From assembly GCA_026014705.1 (NCBI GenBank), contig JAOZHU010000015.1:124001-188000 (forward strand): a stretch of DNA of 64,000 bases. The letters run 5' to 3'. Position 1 is the first letter of the stretch, and each line of letters starts with the position of its first letter. This document shows, piece after piece, positions 46,955-56,051 of the stretch. This DNA is from Candidatus Bathyarchaeota archaeon (GTDB lineage Archaea > Thermoproteota > Bathyarchaeia > Bathyarchaeales > Bathycorpusculaceae). A program made the position numbers and the translations under genes. The notes beneath the pieces are model-generated. The model saw only the letters and a list, made by a program, of their open reading frames with translations. It made no database searches and had not been told where the DNA came from.

Positions 46955-48097
46955 TTGGTCCCAGAACATAACACCAGCAAAAGTAAGAAAGCAGTTTTAC
47001 TTTTAGAAGATGGCACCCTTTTCAGAGGGCAAGGCTTTGGAGCAGTGTGCAAGACCACTGGCGAAGTAGTTTTCTCAACTTCGATGGTTGGCTACCCCGA
47101 AGCCCTGACTGATCCGTCATATAAAGGACAAATCCTAACGTTAACCTATCCTCTTGTGGGCAACTATGGTGTCCCGCCCTATGATCTCAACTTCGGCATT
47201 CCGCTTTACTTTGAATCAGAACGCATTCAAGTTCAAGGGCTGGTTATCCACGAACTATGCCATGAGCCGTACCATTGGGCGTCAACAAGAACCTTAGACA
47301 GATGGCTTTCCGATGAAGGGATTCCAGGCATATATGGCATAGACACCAGACACCTCACAAAGAAACTCAGAACTCACGGCGTAATGCTAGGCATCCTCCA
47401 AGTATGCAAAGAAGGAGAAGAGCCTGACCTGGACCACCTCCTGCAACAAGCCAAGAGCATTCCAGACCCAAACCTAACCGATTTGGTAAAGGAGGTAACC
47501 GTGAAAGAGCCCGTTTACTACAAAGCCAACGGCAAAGACACGGTCGTTCTGATTGACGCGGGAGTTAAGAACAGTATTCTGCGGAATTTTCTAAAACGCG
47601 GCGTCAACGTTACACGAGTGCCTTACGATTTTTCAGCCAAAGAAATCTTGGAGTACAAACCAGGCGGCGTAGTGGTGAGCAATGGTCCAGGCGACCCCAA
47701 AAAATGCGCTGAAACCATAGCGTGCGTGAGAGAGCTCGTTGAAAAAGTTCCCGTGATGGGCATCTGCTTAGGCAACCAGATTCTGTCACTGGCGATGGGC
47801 GGAGATACTTACAAGATGAAGTTTGGGCATCGCTCCCAAAACCAGCCTGCACTGGATTTGAAGACAAACCGTTGTTATATTACCACGCAGAACCATGGTT
47901 ATGCAATCAATGAGAAATGCCTTGAAAAATCGCCTCTTGACTGTTGGTTCATAAATGCCAATGACAAAACCGTTGAAGGCGTCAAGCACAAGAGCAAACC
48001 CGTTTTTGCAGTCCAGTGGCATCCTGAAGCGTCGCCTGGACCCTACGACACCGAGTTTCTCTTCGACACGTTCGCGAAGCTGATGGGGGCTGTATAG
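46955..48097 (+). CDS. carA: Carbamoyl-phosphate synthase small subunit
   Basis: LLLEDGTLFRGQGFGA; glutaminase PVMGICLGNQILSLAMGG; VQWHPEASPGPYDTEFLFD. Confidence 0.96.
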   Translation: MVPEHNTSKSKKAVLLLEDGTLFRGQGFGAVCKTTGEVVFSTSMVGYPEALTDPSYKGQILTLTYPLVGNYGVPPYDLNFGIPLYFESERIQVQGLVIHELCHEPYHWASTRTLDRWLSDEGIPGIYGIDTRHLTKKLRTHGVMLGILQVCKEGEEPDLDHLLQQAKSIPDPNLTDLVKEVTVKEPVYYKANGKDTVVLIDAGVKNSILRNFLKRGVNVTRVPYDFSAKEILEYKPGGVVVSNGPGDPKKCAETIACVRELVEKVPVMGICLGNQILSLAMGGDTYKMKFGHRSQNQPALDLKTNRCYITTQNHGYAINEKCLEKSPLDCWFINANDKTVEGVKHKSKPVFAVQWHPEASPGPYDTEFLFDTFAKLMGAV

Positions 48098-48099
48098 AA

Positions 48100-51000
48100 A
48101 TGCCCAAGTTTGACTGGATACGTAAAGTTCTGGTGTTGGGCAGCGGTGCCATAAAAATTGGAGAAGCCGCCGAGTTTGATTATTCTGGAAGCCAATGCCT
48201 TAAAGCCCTCAAGGAGGAAGGCATCGAAACCGTTCTGGTAAACCCGAACATAGCCACTATTCAAACTGACCCCCGGCTGTCTGGAAAAGTGTATTTACTC
48301 CCTGTAACGCCTGAATACGTTGAGCAAGTGATTGAAAAAGAAAGACCTGACGGCATCCTATTGGGTTTCGGCGGGCAAACAGCGTTAAACTGCGGCGTGG
48401 AACTCGCAAGAAAAGGTGTCTACGAAAAATATGGCGTAAAAGTTCTGGGGACGCAAATCGAAGCAATAGAAGACACGGGAAACCGAGAGCGTTTTAGACA
48501 AGCAATGGTCAAAGCTGGGGTGCCGCCGTTAAGAAGCAAAGCTGCTTCAACAGTGCGGGGCGCTCTTGACGTTGCCAACGAAATCGGCTACCCCGTCATA
48601 GTCCGCGTGGCTTATACTCTCGGAGGCAGAGGCGCAGGTGTAGCCCACAACGCTTGGGAGCTAAAGGAAATAGTCACGCGAGGCTTGGCTCAGAGCAGAA
48701 TAACTCAAGTGCTTGTGGAAGAGTACGTGGGTCACTGGAAAGAAGTTGAGTACGAAGTAATGCGTGATTACGCGGATAACTGCTTAACCGTGTGCAACAT
48801 GGAAAACTTCGACCCTATGGGCGTGCACACAGGCGACTCAATCGTAATAGCGCCTTCGCAGACATTGACAAACCGCGAGTACCACCTCATTAGATCCGCA
48901 TCTATCGCGGCGATTCGAAGTCTGGGCATAGTCGGAGAATGCAACATTCAGTGGGCTTTGCATCCGAAGTCAGAGGAGTTCCGCGTCATAGAAGTCAACT
49001 CGCGCTTGTCGCGCAGTTCAGCGCTTGCAAGCAAAGTCACAGGTTACCCGCTAGCGTACATAGCAACGAAATTGTCCATAGGTTATACGCTTCCTGAATT
49101 GATAAACAAGGTCACGGAAGTCACCACTGCTTGTTTTGAACCCGCTTTGGACTACGTTACAGTTAAGATTCCGCGGTGGGACCTGCAGAAGTTCAAGAAC
49201 GCAGACCGACACATTGGTCCTCAGATGCGATCGGTAGGCGAAGTAATGTCTATCGGTCGCTGCCTTGAAGAAGCCTTGCAAAAGGCGGTGCGCATGTGCG
49301 ATACAGGCAAGATCGGGCTGGTCTGTAACCTTGAAGAATCAGAATCTGAATCGATAGAGAAAATCAAGGATGTGCTGGCGAATCCCACTGACGAGCGTCT
49401 CTTCAAAATAGTCAAAGCCCTGAAAAGAGGTATCTCGGTTGAAGAAATCTATCAACTGAGCGGTATTGATCCATTCTTCTTGTATAAAATTCAGAACATC
49501 ATAAACATGGAAGAAAGACTGCGGGCACTACAGCTTAAAGATAGTGCGGCGCGCGAAACTGTGCGTGAAGCCAAGCGTCTGGGCTTTTCTGACGAGCAAA
49601 TAGCAATCTGCATAGGCGCCAGCGAGGCTGAAGTTAGACAGTTTAGAAAAACGGCGAACATTATTCCCGCAGTCAAGCAGATAGACACACTTGCGGCTGA
49701 ATGGCCTGCAAAGACCAATTATCTTTACTTAACCTATGGCGGAGACGAAGATGACGTAGAACTGGACAGCGGCAAAAGTAAAGTTATGGTGTTGGGGGCG
49801 GGAGTTTTCAGGATTGGCTCAAGTGTTGAGTTCGATTGGTGCGGCGTCAACACGATTTGGGCTTTGAAGAAAAACGGCATTCAAGAAGCTATAATGGTCA
49901 ACTACAACCCCGAAACTGTATCAACAGATTATGATGTTTCCGACAAACTCTACTTTGAGGAGTTAACTACTGAAAGGATTTTGGATATTTACGACAAAGA
50001 GAACCCATTAGGCGTCATAGCCAGCGTTGGCGGGCAAATCCCAAATAATTTAGCTATGAAACTGGCAAATTCTGGCGTGAAGTTATTGGGCACAGCGGCG
50101 GAAGATATCGATGTAGCTGAAGACAGGTCAAAATTCAGCGCACTGCTGGATCAATTGGGTATTTCACAGCCAGACTGGAGCAAACTCACATCTATAGATG
50201 CTGCGAAGAAATTTGCGGAGAAAATCGGCTATCCCGTAATAGTGCGCCCTAGCTACGTGCTCTCAGGCTCTGCGATGCGCGTAGCTTATAACGAAATGAT
50301 GCTGGAGAACTTTCTTAATTTGGCAGCGAAAGTTTCTCGCGATCATCCAGTTGTTATTTCCAAATTTATAGACAAAGCCAAAGAAGTTGAAGTTGACGGC
50401 GTTTCTGACGGAGAAACCTGCGTTATCGGCTCAATAATGGAGCATGTAGAGAATGCAGGTGTTCACAGCGGCGACGCCACAATGAGCATTCCACCTCAGA
50501 CGCTTTCTCTTGAAGTTCAAAAGAAAATTGAAGAATGCACGTACAAAATTGTGAAGGCTCTGAAAATCCACGGTCCATACAACATTCAGTATCTCGTAAA
50601 AGACGGTGCTGTCCATGTTATCGAATGCAACCTCCGCGCCTCAAGATCCATGCCTTTCGTAAGCAAGACCCGCGGTTTGAATCTCATTGAACTGGCCACT
50701 TTGGCGATGCTGGGCAAAAAATTCAGAGAGTTGCAGATATGCGGGCTGCCACCTATCACGCATGTAGGCGTTAAAGTGCCGCAGTTTAGTTTCATGCGTT
50801 TAAGCGGTGCGGATCCAGTGCTGGGCGTGGAAATGCTCAGCACGGGCGAAGTAGCCTGTTTAGGCGAAAACTTTGCTGATGCTTTTTCGAAGGCGTTGCA
50901 GTCTGCCGAATTCAGAATTCCACCTCGCGGAGGCTCCGTGCTCATAACTGTTGGCGGTGAAGAAGCCAAGAGGAGAGTTGTGCCTTTGGCGAAGGCTTTT

Positions 51001-51375
51001 GAGGAGATGGGTTTCACGATTTACGCTACTGCTCACACGGCAGAAGCCTTGCAGGCAGCAGGCATAAGCACAGTGTCTGTTCTGTACAAGGTTAAGGAGG
51101 CTGATGCGAACCCGAATATTCTCGATTACCTTCAGGAGCGCAAGATTGATTTGGTTATAAACGTGCCTATGGGGAACAAGCAGAAAAGCTACTCGGACGT
51201 TTTGACTGACGGCTACATTATCCGCAGGCAAGCTGTGGAATTCAACGTTCCAGTGATAACGAACTTGGAGTTAGCATCTGCCCTTGTAAAAGTCCTGCAG
51301 CAGCAAGGAAACGATGGCGCTGTTGTTCGCTCCTTGAACGAGTACATGGATAGCTTGCCATGGAAACTCTGGTAG
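48100..51375 (+). CDS. carB: Carbamoyl-phosphate synthase large subunit
   Basis: Single 1091 aa ORF with two synthetase halves: VLVLGSGAIKIGEAAEFDYSGSQCLKALKEEGI; VMVLGAGVFRIGSSVEFDWCGVNTIWALKKNG. Confidence 0.97.
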   Translation: MPKFDWIRKVLVLGSGAIKIGEAAEFDYSGSQCLKALKEEGIETVLVNPNIATIQTDPRLSGKVYLLPVTPEYVEQVIEKERPDGILLGFGGQTALNCGVELARKGVYEKYGVKVLGTQIEAIEDTGNRERFRQAMVKAGVPPLRSKAASTVRGALDVANEIGYPVIVRVAYTLGGRGAGVAHNAWELKEIVTRGLAQSRITQVLVEEYVGHWKEVEYEVMRDYADNCLTVCNMENFDPMGVHTGDSIVIAPSQTLTNREYHLIRSASIAAIRSLGIVGECNIQWALHPKSEEFRVIEVNSRLSRSSALASKVTGYPLAYIATKLSIGYTLPELINKVTEVTTACFEPALDYVTVKIPRWDLQKFKNADRHIGPQMRSVGEVMSIGRCLEEALQKAVRMCDTGKIGLVCNLEESESESIEKIKDVLANPTDERLFKIVKALKRGISVEEIYQLSGIDPFFLYKIQNIINMEERLRALQLKDSAARETVREAKRLGFSDEQIAICIGASEAEVRQFRKTANIIPAVKQIDTLAAEWPAKTNYLYLTYGGDEDDVELDSGKSKVMVLGAGVFRIGSSVEFDWCGVNTIWALKKNGIQEAIMVNYNPETVSTDYDVSDKLYFEELTTERILDIYDKENPLGVIASVGGQIPNNLAMKLANSGVKLLGTAAEDIDVAEDRSKFSALLDQLGISQPDWSKLTSIDAAKKFAEKIGYPVIVRPSYVLSGSAMRVAYNEMMLENFLNLAAKVSRDHPVVISKFIDKAKEVEVDGVSDGETCVIGSIMEHVENAGVHSGDATMSIPPQTLSLEVQKKIEECTYKIVKALKIHGPYNIQYLVKDGAVHVIECNLRASRSMPFVSKTRGLNLIELATLAMLGKKFRELQICGLPPITHVGVKVPQFSFMRLSGADPVLGVEMLSTGEVACLGENFADAFSKALQSAEFRIPPRGGSVLITVGGEEAKRRVVPLAKAFEEMGFTIYATAHTAEALQAAGISTVSVLYKVKEADANPNILDYLQERKIDLVINVPMGNKQKSYSDVLTDGYIIRRQAVEFNVPVITNLELASALVKVLQQQGNDGAVVRSLNEYMDSLPWKLW

Positions 51376-51427
51376 GCTAACTTCGCAGGCACTGTCGCTG
51401 TTTTCTCGATGGCTACGGTTTTTGTAG

Positions 51428-51533
51428 TGCCGGGGGCGGGATTCGAGCCCGCGACTTCTGGTTGTAGGGCGCTTGCCCCTTGCAAACTCCAGATTATGAG
51501 TCTGGCGCCCTAGCCAGGCTAGGCTACCCCGGC
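51428..51533 (-). tRNA. tRNA-Met (CAT), elongator-like, with ~31-nt intron in the variable loop
   Basis: Reverse strand: GCCGGGGTAGCCTAGCCTGGCTAGGGCGCCAGACTCATAATCTGGAG[TTTGCAAGGGGCAAGCGCCCTACAACCAGAA]GTCGCGGGCTCGAATCCCGCCCCCGGCA; acceptor, D, anticodon and T stems all pair; removal of bracketed sequence leaves 75 nt. Confidence 0.92.
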
Positions 51534-51921
51534 GATGGTTGTTGCTATGTTACTTTGGTTGCTTTGAAATAAATCTTTTCTATTCAAATCTGCGCTGCGC
51601 TTCCGTTTATTTAGAGACTGTTTGTAATTGGGGGTTTTGATTTTTTGGGGTGTTTGTGAAGTGAATAGTGTTAAATTTTCTGGGTTAGGGAAGTGGGGTT
51701 ATGGTGTCCTATTTTCGGTTTTTTGGAGAAAGCGATTGTGTTGTGAGGTTCACAGAGTCGCGTGGTGTTTGTTTATTTAGCCAATGGTGGGGTTGTGTGT
51801 GGTTTTCGTAGGGGTTGCTGGAAATAGATGTGTTTCTGCAAGTTGCCTAACAATGGTGGCTGCAAGATTGTTAATGGTTGTTTTGGGGGCTGAGTAAGGG
51901 TTAAGGTTTTTTGTGTTTGGT

Positions 51922-52641
51922 TTAGGTTGTTTTTTGTTTTCTTTCTATTTTTTCTGTTGTGGTGTTTGTTGTGATGTAGGCTATGTTGGTGGTGTTGAGG
52001 AAGAGTCCTGTTTCGACTATGCCTGGGATTGTTTTTAGGGTTTGTTCGAGTTTTTTGGGGTTGTTTATGGGTCCGAATGTGGCGTCTATGATGGCGTTGC
52101 CGTTGTCCGTTATTACTGGTCCGAGTTTGCCTTTTGTTTCTCGTATGGTGGGGTTGCCGCCGATTTGTTGGATTTTGCGGTTGACTGGAGTTAAGGCGAA
52201 GGGTATGACTTCTATTGGTACTGGGTGGTTGTTTTCGCCTAGGGTTTGGACTTTTTTGGTGTGGTCGGCTATGATGATGTTTTGTTTTGTTGCTGAGGCT
52301 ACGATTTTTTCCCGTGTGAGCGCTGCGCCCATGCCTTTGATGAGGTTTAGGTGTGGGTCTATTTGGTCTGCTCCGTCTATTGTTACGTCGATTGTGGGGT
52401 GTTCTTCTAGTGTAGTTATTGTGATGCCGTGTTTGACTGCTAGGAGGAAGGCTTGGTAGGATGTGGGGATGGCGAGTATGTTTAGTTTTTCGTTGCGTAT
52501 TTTTTGGGATAGGGTTTTTATGGCGTAGGCGGCTGTGCTTCCGCTTCCTAAGCCTACGATGTGGTTGTTTTTGATGTGTTTTATGGCTTCTTGGGCGGCT
52601 TTTTGTTTGGCTTGTTCAAGTTGTGTGTTTTCAGGTTTCAA
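51922..52641 (-). CDS. rpiA: Ribose-5-phosphate isomerase A
   Basis: VGLGSGSTAAYAIKTLSQKI; TIDGADQIDPHLNLIKGMGAALTREKIVA. Confidence 0.95.
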   Translation of the reverse strand: MKPENTQLEQAKQKAAQEAIKHIKNNHIVGLGSGSTAAYAIKTLSQKIRNEKLNILAIPTSYQAFLLAVKHGITITTLEEHPTIDVTIDGADQIDPHLNLIKGMGAALTREKIVASATKQNIIIADHTKKVQTLGENNHPVPIEVIPFALTPVNRKIQQIGGNPTIRETKGKLGPVITDNGNAIIDATFGPINNPKKLEQTLKTIPGIVETGLFLNTTNIAYITTNTTTEKIERKQKTT

Positions 52642-53341
52642 TTTCCATCTGTCCCAGTTTGTCTAAGACTTTTTCGACTTCGGTTCGGATTTCTTCTATT
52701 CGTTTTTCTGCTTCGGTTTTTGCGGTTGGTTTTTCGGGTGGTTTGCGTTTCTTTTTGGGTTTTGTTTCGTCTTGTTTTTCTTCGGTTTCTTCTTCTGCTG
52801 TTTCCTCTAGTGCGGCTGGTTGTGGTGGTGTGGGTATTTTTACTTCTTTTATGGGTTTTACGTCGATTTTTGAGCGGAGTTCTTCTACTTTGCTGGTCAG
52901 TTCGCCGAAGCGTTCGCTGAAGAGTTTCATTAAATCTTCTTGCATGCTTTCGAGTTCGTGCAGGGCTACGACGGTTTCGTCTTTGGCTATGGATTCTTTT
53001 ACGTTCATCATTCGGGCTTTGTAGGTTCCTGCTAGTCGTTCGCGTTCTTCTTCGGTGATTTTGCCTGCTGCGTGTGCTTCGTATAGTCTGCGTATGGCGT
53101 CGCTGAGGATTTCTCTTTCCAGGTCCAGCATGCGTAACTCGTCTTTGGCGCGTGTGGCGTCTGTGGGTTGGATGCTTTTGGAGATTTTGAATGGTAAGCC
53201 AAGTTCTGCTTCTATGGTGGGTTTTTCTTGGGGTTTTTCGGGTTTTTTGGTGTGTTTTCGCATGGCGTAGATGACGATTCCGCAGGCTACTACGATTGTT
53301 AGAACTATTGCGGTTATGGTTGCGGGGTCGTCTAGAGCCAT
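52631..53341 (-). CDS. Membrane-anchored coiled-coil hypothetical protein
   Basis: N-terminal TM (ITAIVLTIVVACGIVIYAM) then long charged heptad-like region and Lys/Glu/Pro-rich tail. Confidence 0.7.
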   Translation of the reverse strand: MALDDPATITAIVLTIVVACGIVIYAMRKHTKKPEKPQEKPTIEAELGLPFKISKSIQPTDATRAKDELRMLDLEREILSDAIRRLYEAHAAGKITEEERERLAGTYKARMMNVKESIAKDETVVALHELESMQEDLMKLFSERFGELTSKVEELRSKIDVKPIKEVKIPTPPQPAALEETAEEETEEKQDETKPKKKRKPPEKPTAKTEAEKRIEEIRTEVEKVLDKLGQMEIET

Positions 53342-53382
53342 GTTATCCTCTGTATCTCATTGCTTAATGGTGTATATATAAA

Positions 53383-54171
53383 TTATATAACTGGTGTCTG
53401 CTGTGTGTGTTGCATGGTGGCGGCGAAAAGTTCTGCTTTGCGTCCTGAATGTGAGCAGCATATGCCGGGAATTTTGTTGATTTCTACTTTTGCGAAGTGT
53501 GCTTCAGCCATTTTTCGGATGTCGTCAAGCTTGAAGCCCAAGTGCATGTCTCCCATTTCTGTTTTGAATTCTTCGAAGTTGTGTTGGCAGAGGTCGAGAA
53601 TTACGGCTTTGCCGTTCTTTTTCAGCACGGTGCTTATGCTTCGGAAGACTTTTTCTGGTTCTGGGCTGTGGTGCAGCATGAGTGTGGAGAATGCGGCGTC
53701 GAATTTGCGTGGGATGGCAGCGTAGGCTTTTGCCATTTTTATGCTTGCGTGGAGGTTTTCGGCTATGCCGAGAAACGCGGTTATGCCTGCTTGTTTCTTT
53801 TCTAGCGCTAGCAGCATTGCGGGTGTGGCGTCCATGGCGTAGAAGGTGACGTTTGGGATTGTGCGGTTTACGTTTTGGGCGATTTTGGCTGTGAAGAACC
53901 CTGAACCTGCACCAATGTCCAGCACCTTCGAGCCACTTCGAAGCGCTGGTGGCGAGAGTAAGCGGCAGGTTATGGCTTCGACGATTCGATTTACGCCTGT
54001 TTCGCCGAAATAGCTTTGCACGATTGCGTCGCGTTTTTCGCCTTCCGCAAGCGTGAAATGCTGCACAGTTTTGGCTAATGTTTCAGGGTTTGTTGTGTCT
54101 AAGTTGCGGAAGAACTGTGTCATGTTCAGATTTTGTGTGTATTCTGCGAGTTTGGTGGGCATTTTATTCAC
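53383..54171 (-). CDS. Class I SAM-dependent methyltransferase
   Basis: SKVLDIGAGSGFFTAKIAQNV; FDAAFSTLMLHHSPEPEKVFRSISTVLKKNGKAVILDL. Confidence 0.85.
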   Translation of the reverse strand: MNKMPTKLAEYTQNLNMTQFFRNLDTTNPETLAKTVQHFTLAEGEKRDAIVQSYFGETGVNRIVEAITCRLLSPPALRSGSKVLDIGAGSGFFTAKIAQNVNRTIPNVTFYAMDATPAMLLALEKKQAGITAFLGIAENLHASIKMAKAYAAIPRKFDAAFSTLMLHHSPEPEKVFRSISTVLKKNGKAVILDLCQHNFEEFKTEMGDMHLGFKLDDIRKMAEAHFAKVEINKIPGICCSHSGRKAELFAATMQHTQQTPVI

Positions 54172-54312
54172 GGCTTCAGCGTTTATTAGCGTGCAGGGTT
54201 GGCTTTAATTTTTTGCGTAATGCCTAGAGACTATGGGTTTAAGTGGAGGTGTTGTGCTGGCTATTTGGCTTTTTGTTTTGGGTGCTTGAACGTGCGGCAA
54301 CAATGTTTGGTG

Positions 54313-54477
54313 GTGTACTAGCGCGTGGAAAAAACTATAGACCCCTTATAAAAACTATAAATAGGCACTATTGTGTTTGGGGCAGTCTATAGCTCCCTCT
54401 TAAATTGTTTATTTAGGGTTGGAAGAAGCGTTGCGGGTGAGTCTTCTGCTGTTTTCTGGAGTGGTTTTCTAATAGGT
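54313..54477 (+). repeat. Dispersed intergenic element, copy 4 (two-module form)
   Basis: GTGTACTAGCGCGTGGAAAAAACTATAGACCCCTTATAAAAACTATAAATAGG...GGGGCAGTCTATAGCTCCCTCTTAAATTGTTTATTTAGGGTTGGAAGAAGCGTTGCGGGTGAGTC...CTAATAGG; its first 20 nt are identical to copy 1. Confidence 0.75.
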
Positions 54478-54593
54478 TGCATGGTATGTGGTCGAGTCAA
54501 GAAATTTTTTCTATAGACAATAATTGTTGTGTCAATAAATCTTTACAAGAAGGCTTTAATGATGGAAACGCCCACGCGTTATTGGGGAAAAGC

Positions 54594-55292
54594 GTGGATA
54601 AGCGTTTTGTGTCCGTGCTTGTTCTCGTCTTGGCTTTGTCAGGCTTAGTTATGGTTGCGCCTGAACTTGCGTCAGCGCAAACAATTACTCCAACGCCCAC
54701 CTATCCTAAGCCGTCAATCCCCGAGTTCGCTTTAAAACTTGTCAGCCCCGTGTCAGAAACAAATGAAACAAGGATAGAGTTGACGATTACGAATCAGCCC
54801 TTCGACAGCAGCAACGCCTATCATTACTCACTTGTCTATAATGTCCGCATAAGAACGCCTAGTGATGAAAATTGGATTGAACTTTATAACGCTGAAGATG
54901 GCTACCCTTTTCAGTCAGACTCGGGCTATACAGTGCTATCGTATGTGTTGGGCGAGAGCGCGTATTATCCGCCTGAGGACTACCCGCTGGCTCCCAGCAT
55001 GAAGGTCGGTGTGCTTCCCACTGAGGGTCAAGTAGATTTTCAAGTGGAGGCAATGATTGGGTATAGGGACAGGGATGCCTATGTAAACGGGATTATGCCG
55101 TACATGTTCAAGGGCGAAAAAAGCGGCTGGAGCAACACACAAACATTAACCATTTCTGATTCATCAACTCCACCAGAGCCAGAGCCTTTCCCTGCTGTGC
55201 CTGTTGCTGCTGTTGCGTTTGTCGCTGTGGTTGTAGCGGTTGGCGCTGGATTGCTGGTTTACTTCAAAAGACGCAGTGGGGAGTCAATCCGT
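54594..55292 (+). CDS. Secreted, C-terminally TM-anchored protein, repeat-family member 1 (in the supplied track fused to member 2)
   Basis: Signal peptide VDKRFVSVLVLVLALSGLVMVAPELASAQ, YPKPSIPEFALKLVSPVSETNETRIELTITNQPF, C-terminal TM + YFKRRSG; ORF 54477..56051 continues without stop. Confidence 0.65.
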
Positions 55293-56051
55293 GTGAAGGG
55301 AGCAGCTTTAGCACCTTGTTTGTTTATTGTGCTATCAGTCACGCTTATGCCCGTCGTGCAGTCTAATTTAGTTTTAGCTAATGCTGAATCGTCTATTCCT
55401 AAGCCGTCTGTCCCAGAATTCACCGTGAAATATGTAGACAATTCATATGATGTGCCACCAACCTATGAGGTAGACCCGTATACAGGAAAGAACATTACTC
55501 ATGCTGGTTACCGTGTCGAAAACAAGTCAATAGAAATCACGGTTAGAAATCAACCCTTTACCCCGTATAGACTGGATAATGAACATTATGTTAACCTTTT
55601 TTATAACATTAGCTATAGGGGTCATTATGGTGAGGGTTGGGAATATTCTGCTTATGACCGCAATACAGAGTGGTTTATTACGCAGTCAGACTCCGAATAC
55701 ACGGTTATCTCCTTTTACCCCGTTCCAACCGAAGGTGTGATGGATTTTCGAGTTCAAGCACAAATAGGGTATTTTACTTATTATTATATGCCTTTTAGGG
55801 TCTATGAGTTTCACGGCGAAACAAGCGGTTGGAGCGACATTCAAACCATAACTATTCCTACTTCTGATTCATCACCAGCAAGTTCGCCCTTGTCAACTTC
55901 GATACCAGACCAGACGTTAGAGCCTACAGCGACAGGCACCCCGCAAACGCTACCAGCAGAGGCGATTATAGTGGCTGTTATTGCAGTTGTTTTGGTAATC
56001 GCTGGGTTGCTGGTCTACTTCAAAAAACGCAGTAGGAGCCAAACCGCATGA
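55293..56051 (+). CDS. Secreted, C-terminally TM-anchored protein, repeat-family member 2 (candidate GTG start at 55293)
   Basis: VKGAALAPCLFIVLSVTLMPVVQSNLVLANAESSIPKPSVPEFTVKYVDNSYDVPPTYEVDPYTGKN...; own signal peptide and C-terminal TM. Confidence 0.65.
   Translation: MKGAALAPCLFIVLSVTLMPVVQSNLVLANAESSIPKPSVPEFTVKYVDNSYDVPPTYEVDPYTGKNITHAGYRVENKSIEITVRNQPFTPYRLDNEHYVNLFYNISYRGHYGEGWEYSAYDRNTEWFITQSDSEYTVISFYPVPTEGVMDFRVQAQIGYFTYYYMPFRVYEFHGETSGWSDIQTITIPTSDSSPASSPLSTSIPDQTLEPTATGTPQTLPAEAIIVAVIAVVLVIAGLLVYFKKRSRSQTA

Noticed and set aside
48100-51375. Split carB as in some archaea
   Set aside because: A single intact 1091-aa ORF covers both halves
51213-51485. Minus-strand ORF MQGASALQPEVAGSNPAPGTTK...
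   Set aside because: Derived from translating through the tRNA-Met gene and carB antisense
52561-53024. Plus-strand Leu/Phe/Val- and Ser-rich ORFs
   Set aside because: Antisense shadows of rpiA/coiled-coil gene created by the G/T-rich strand
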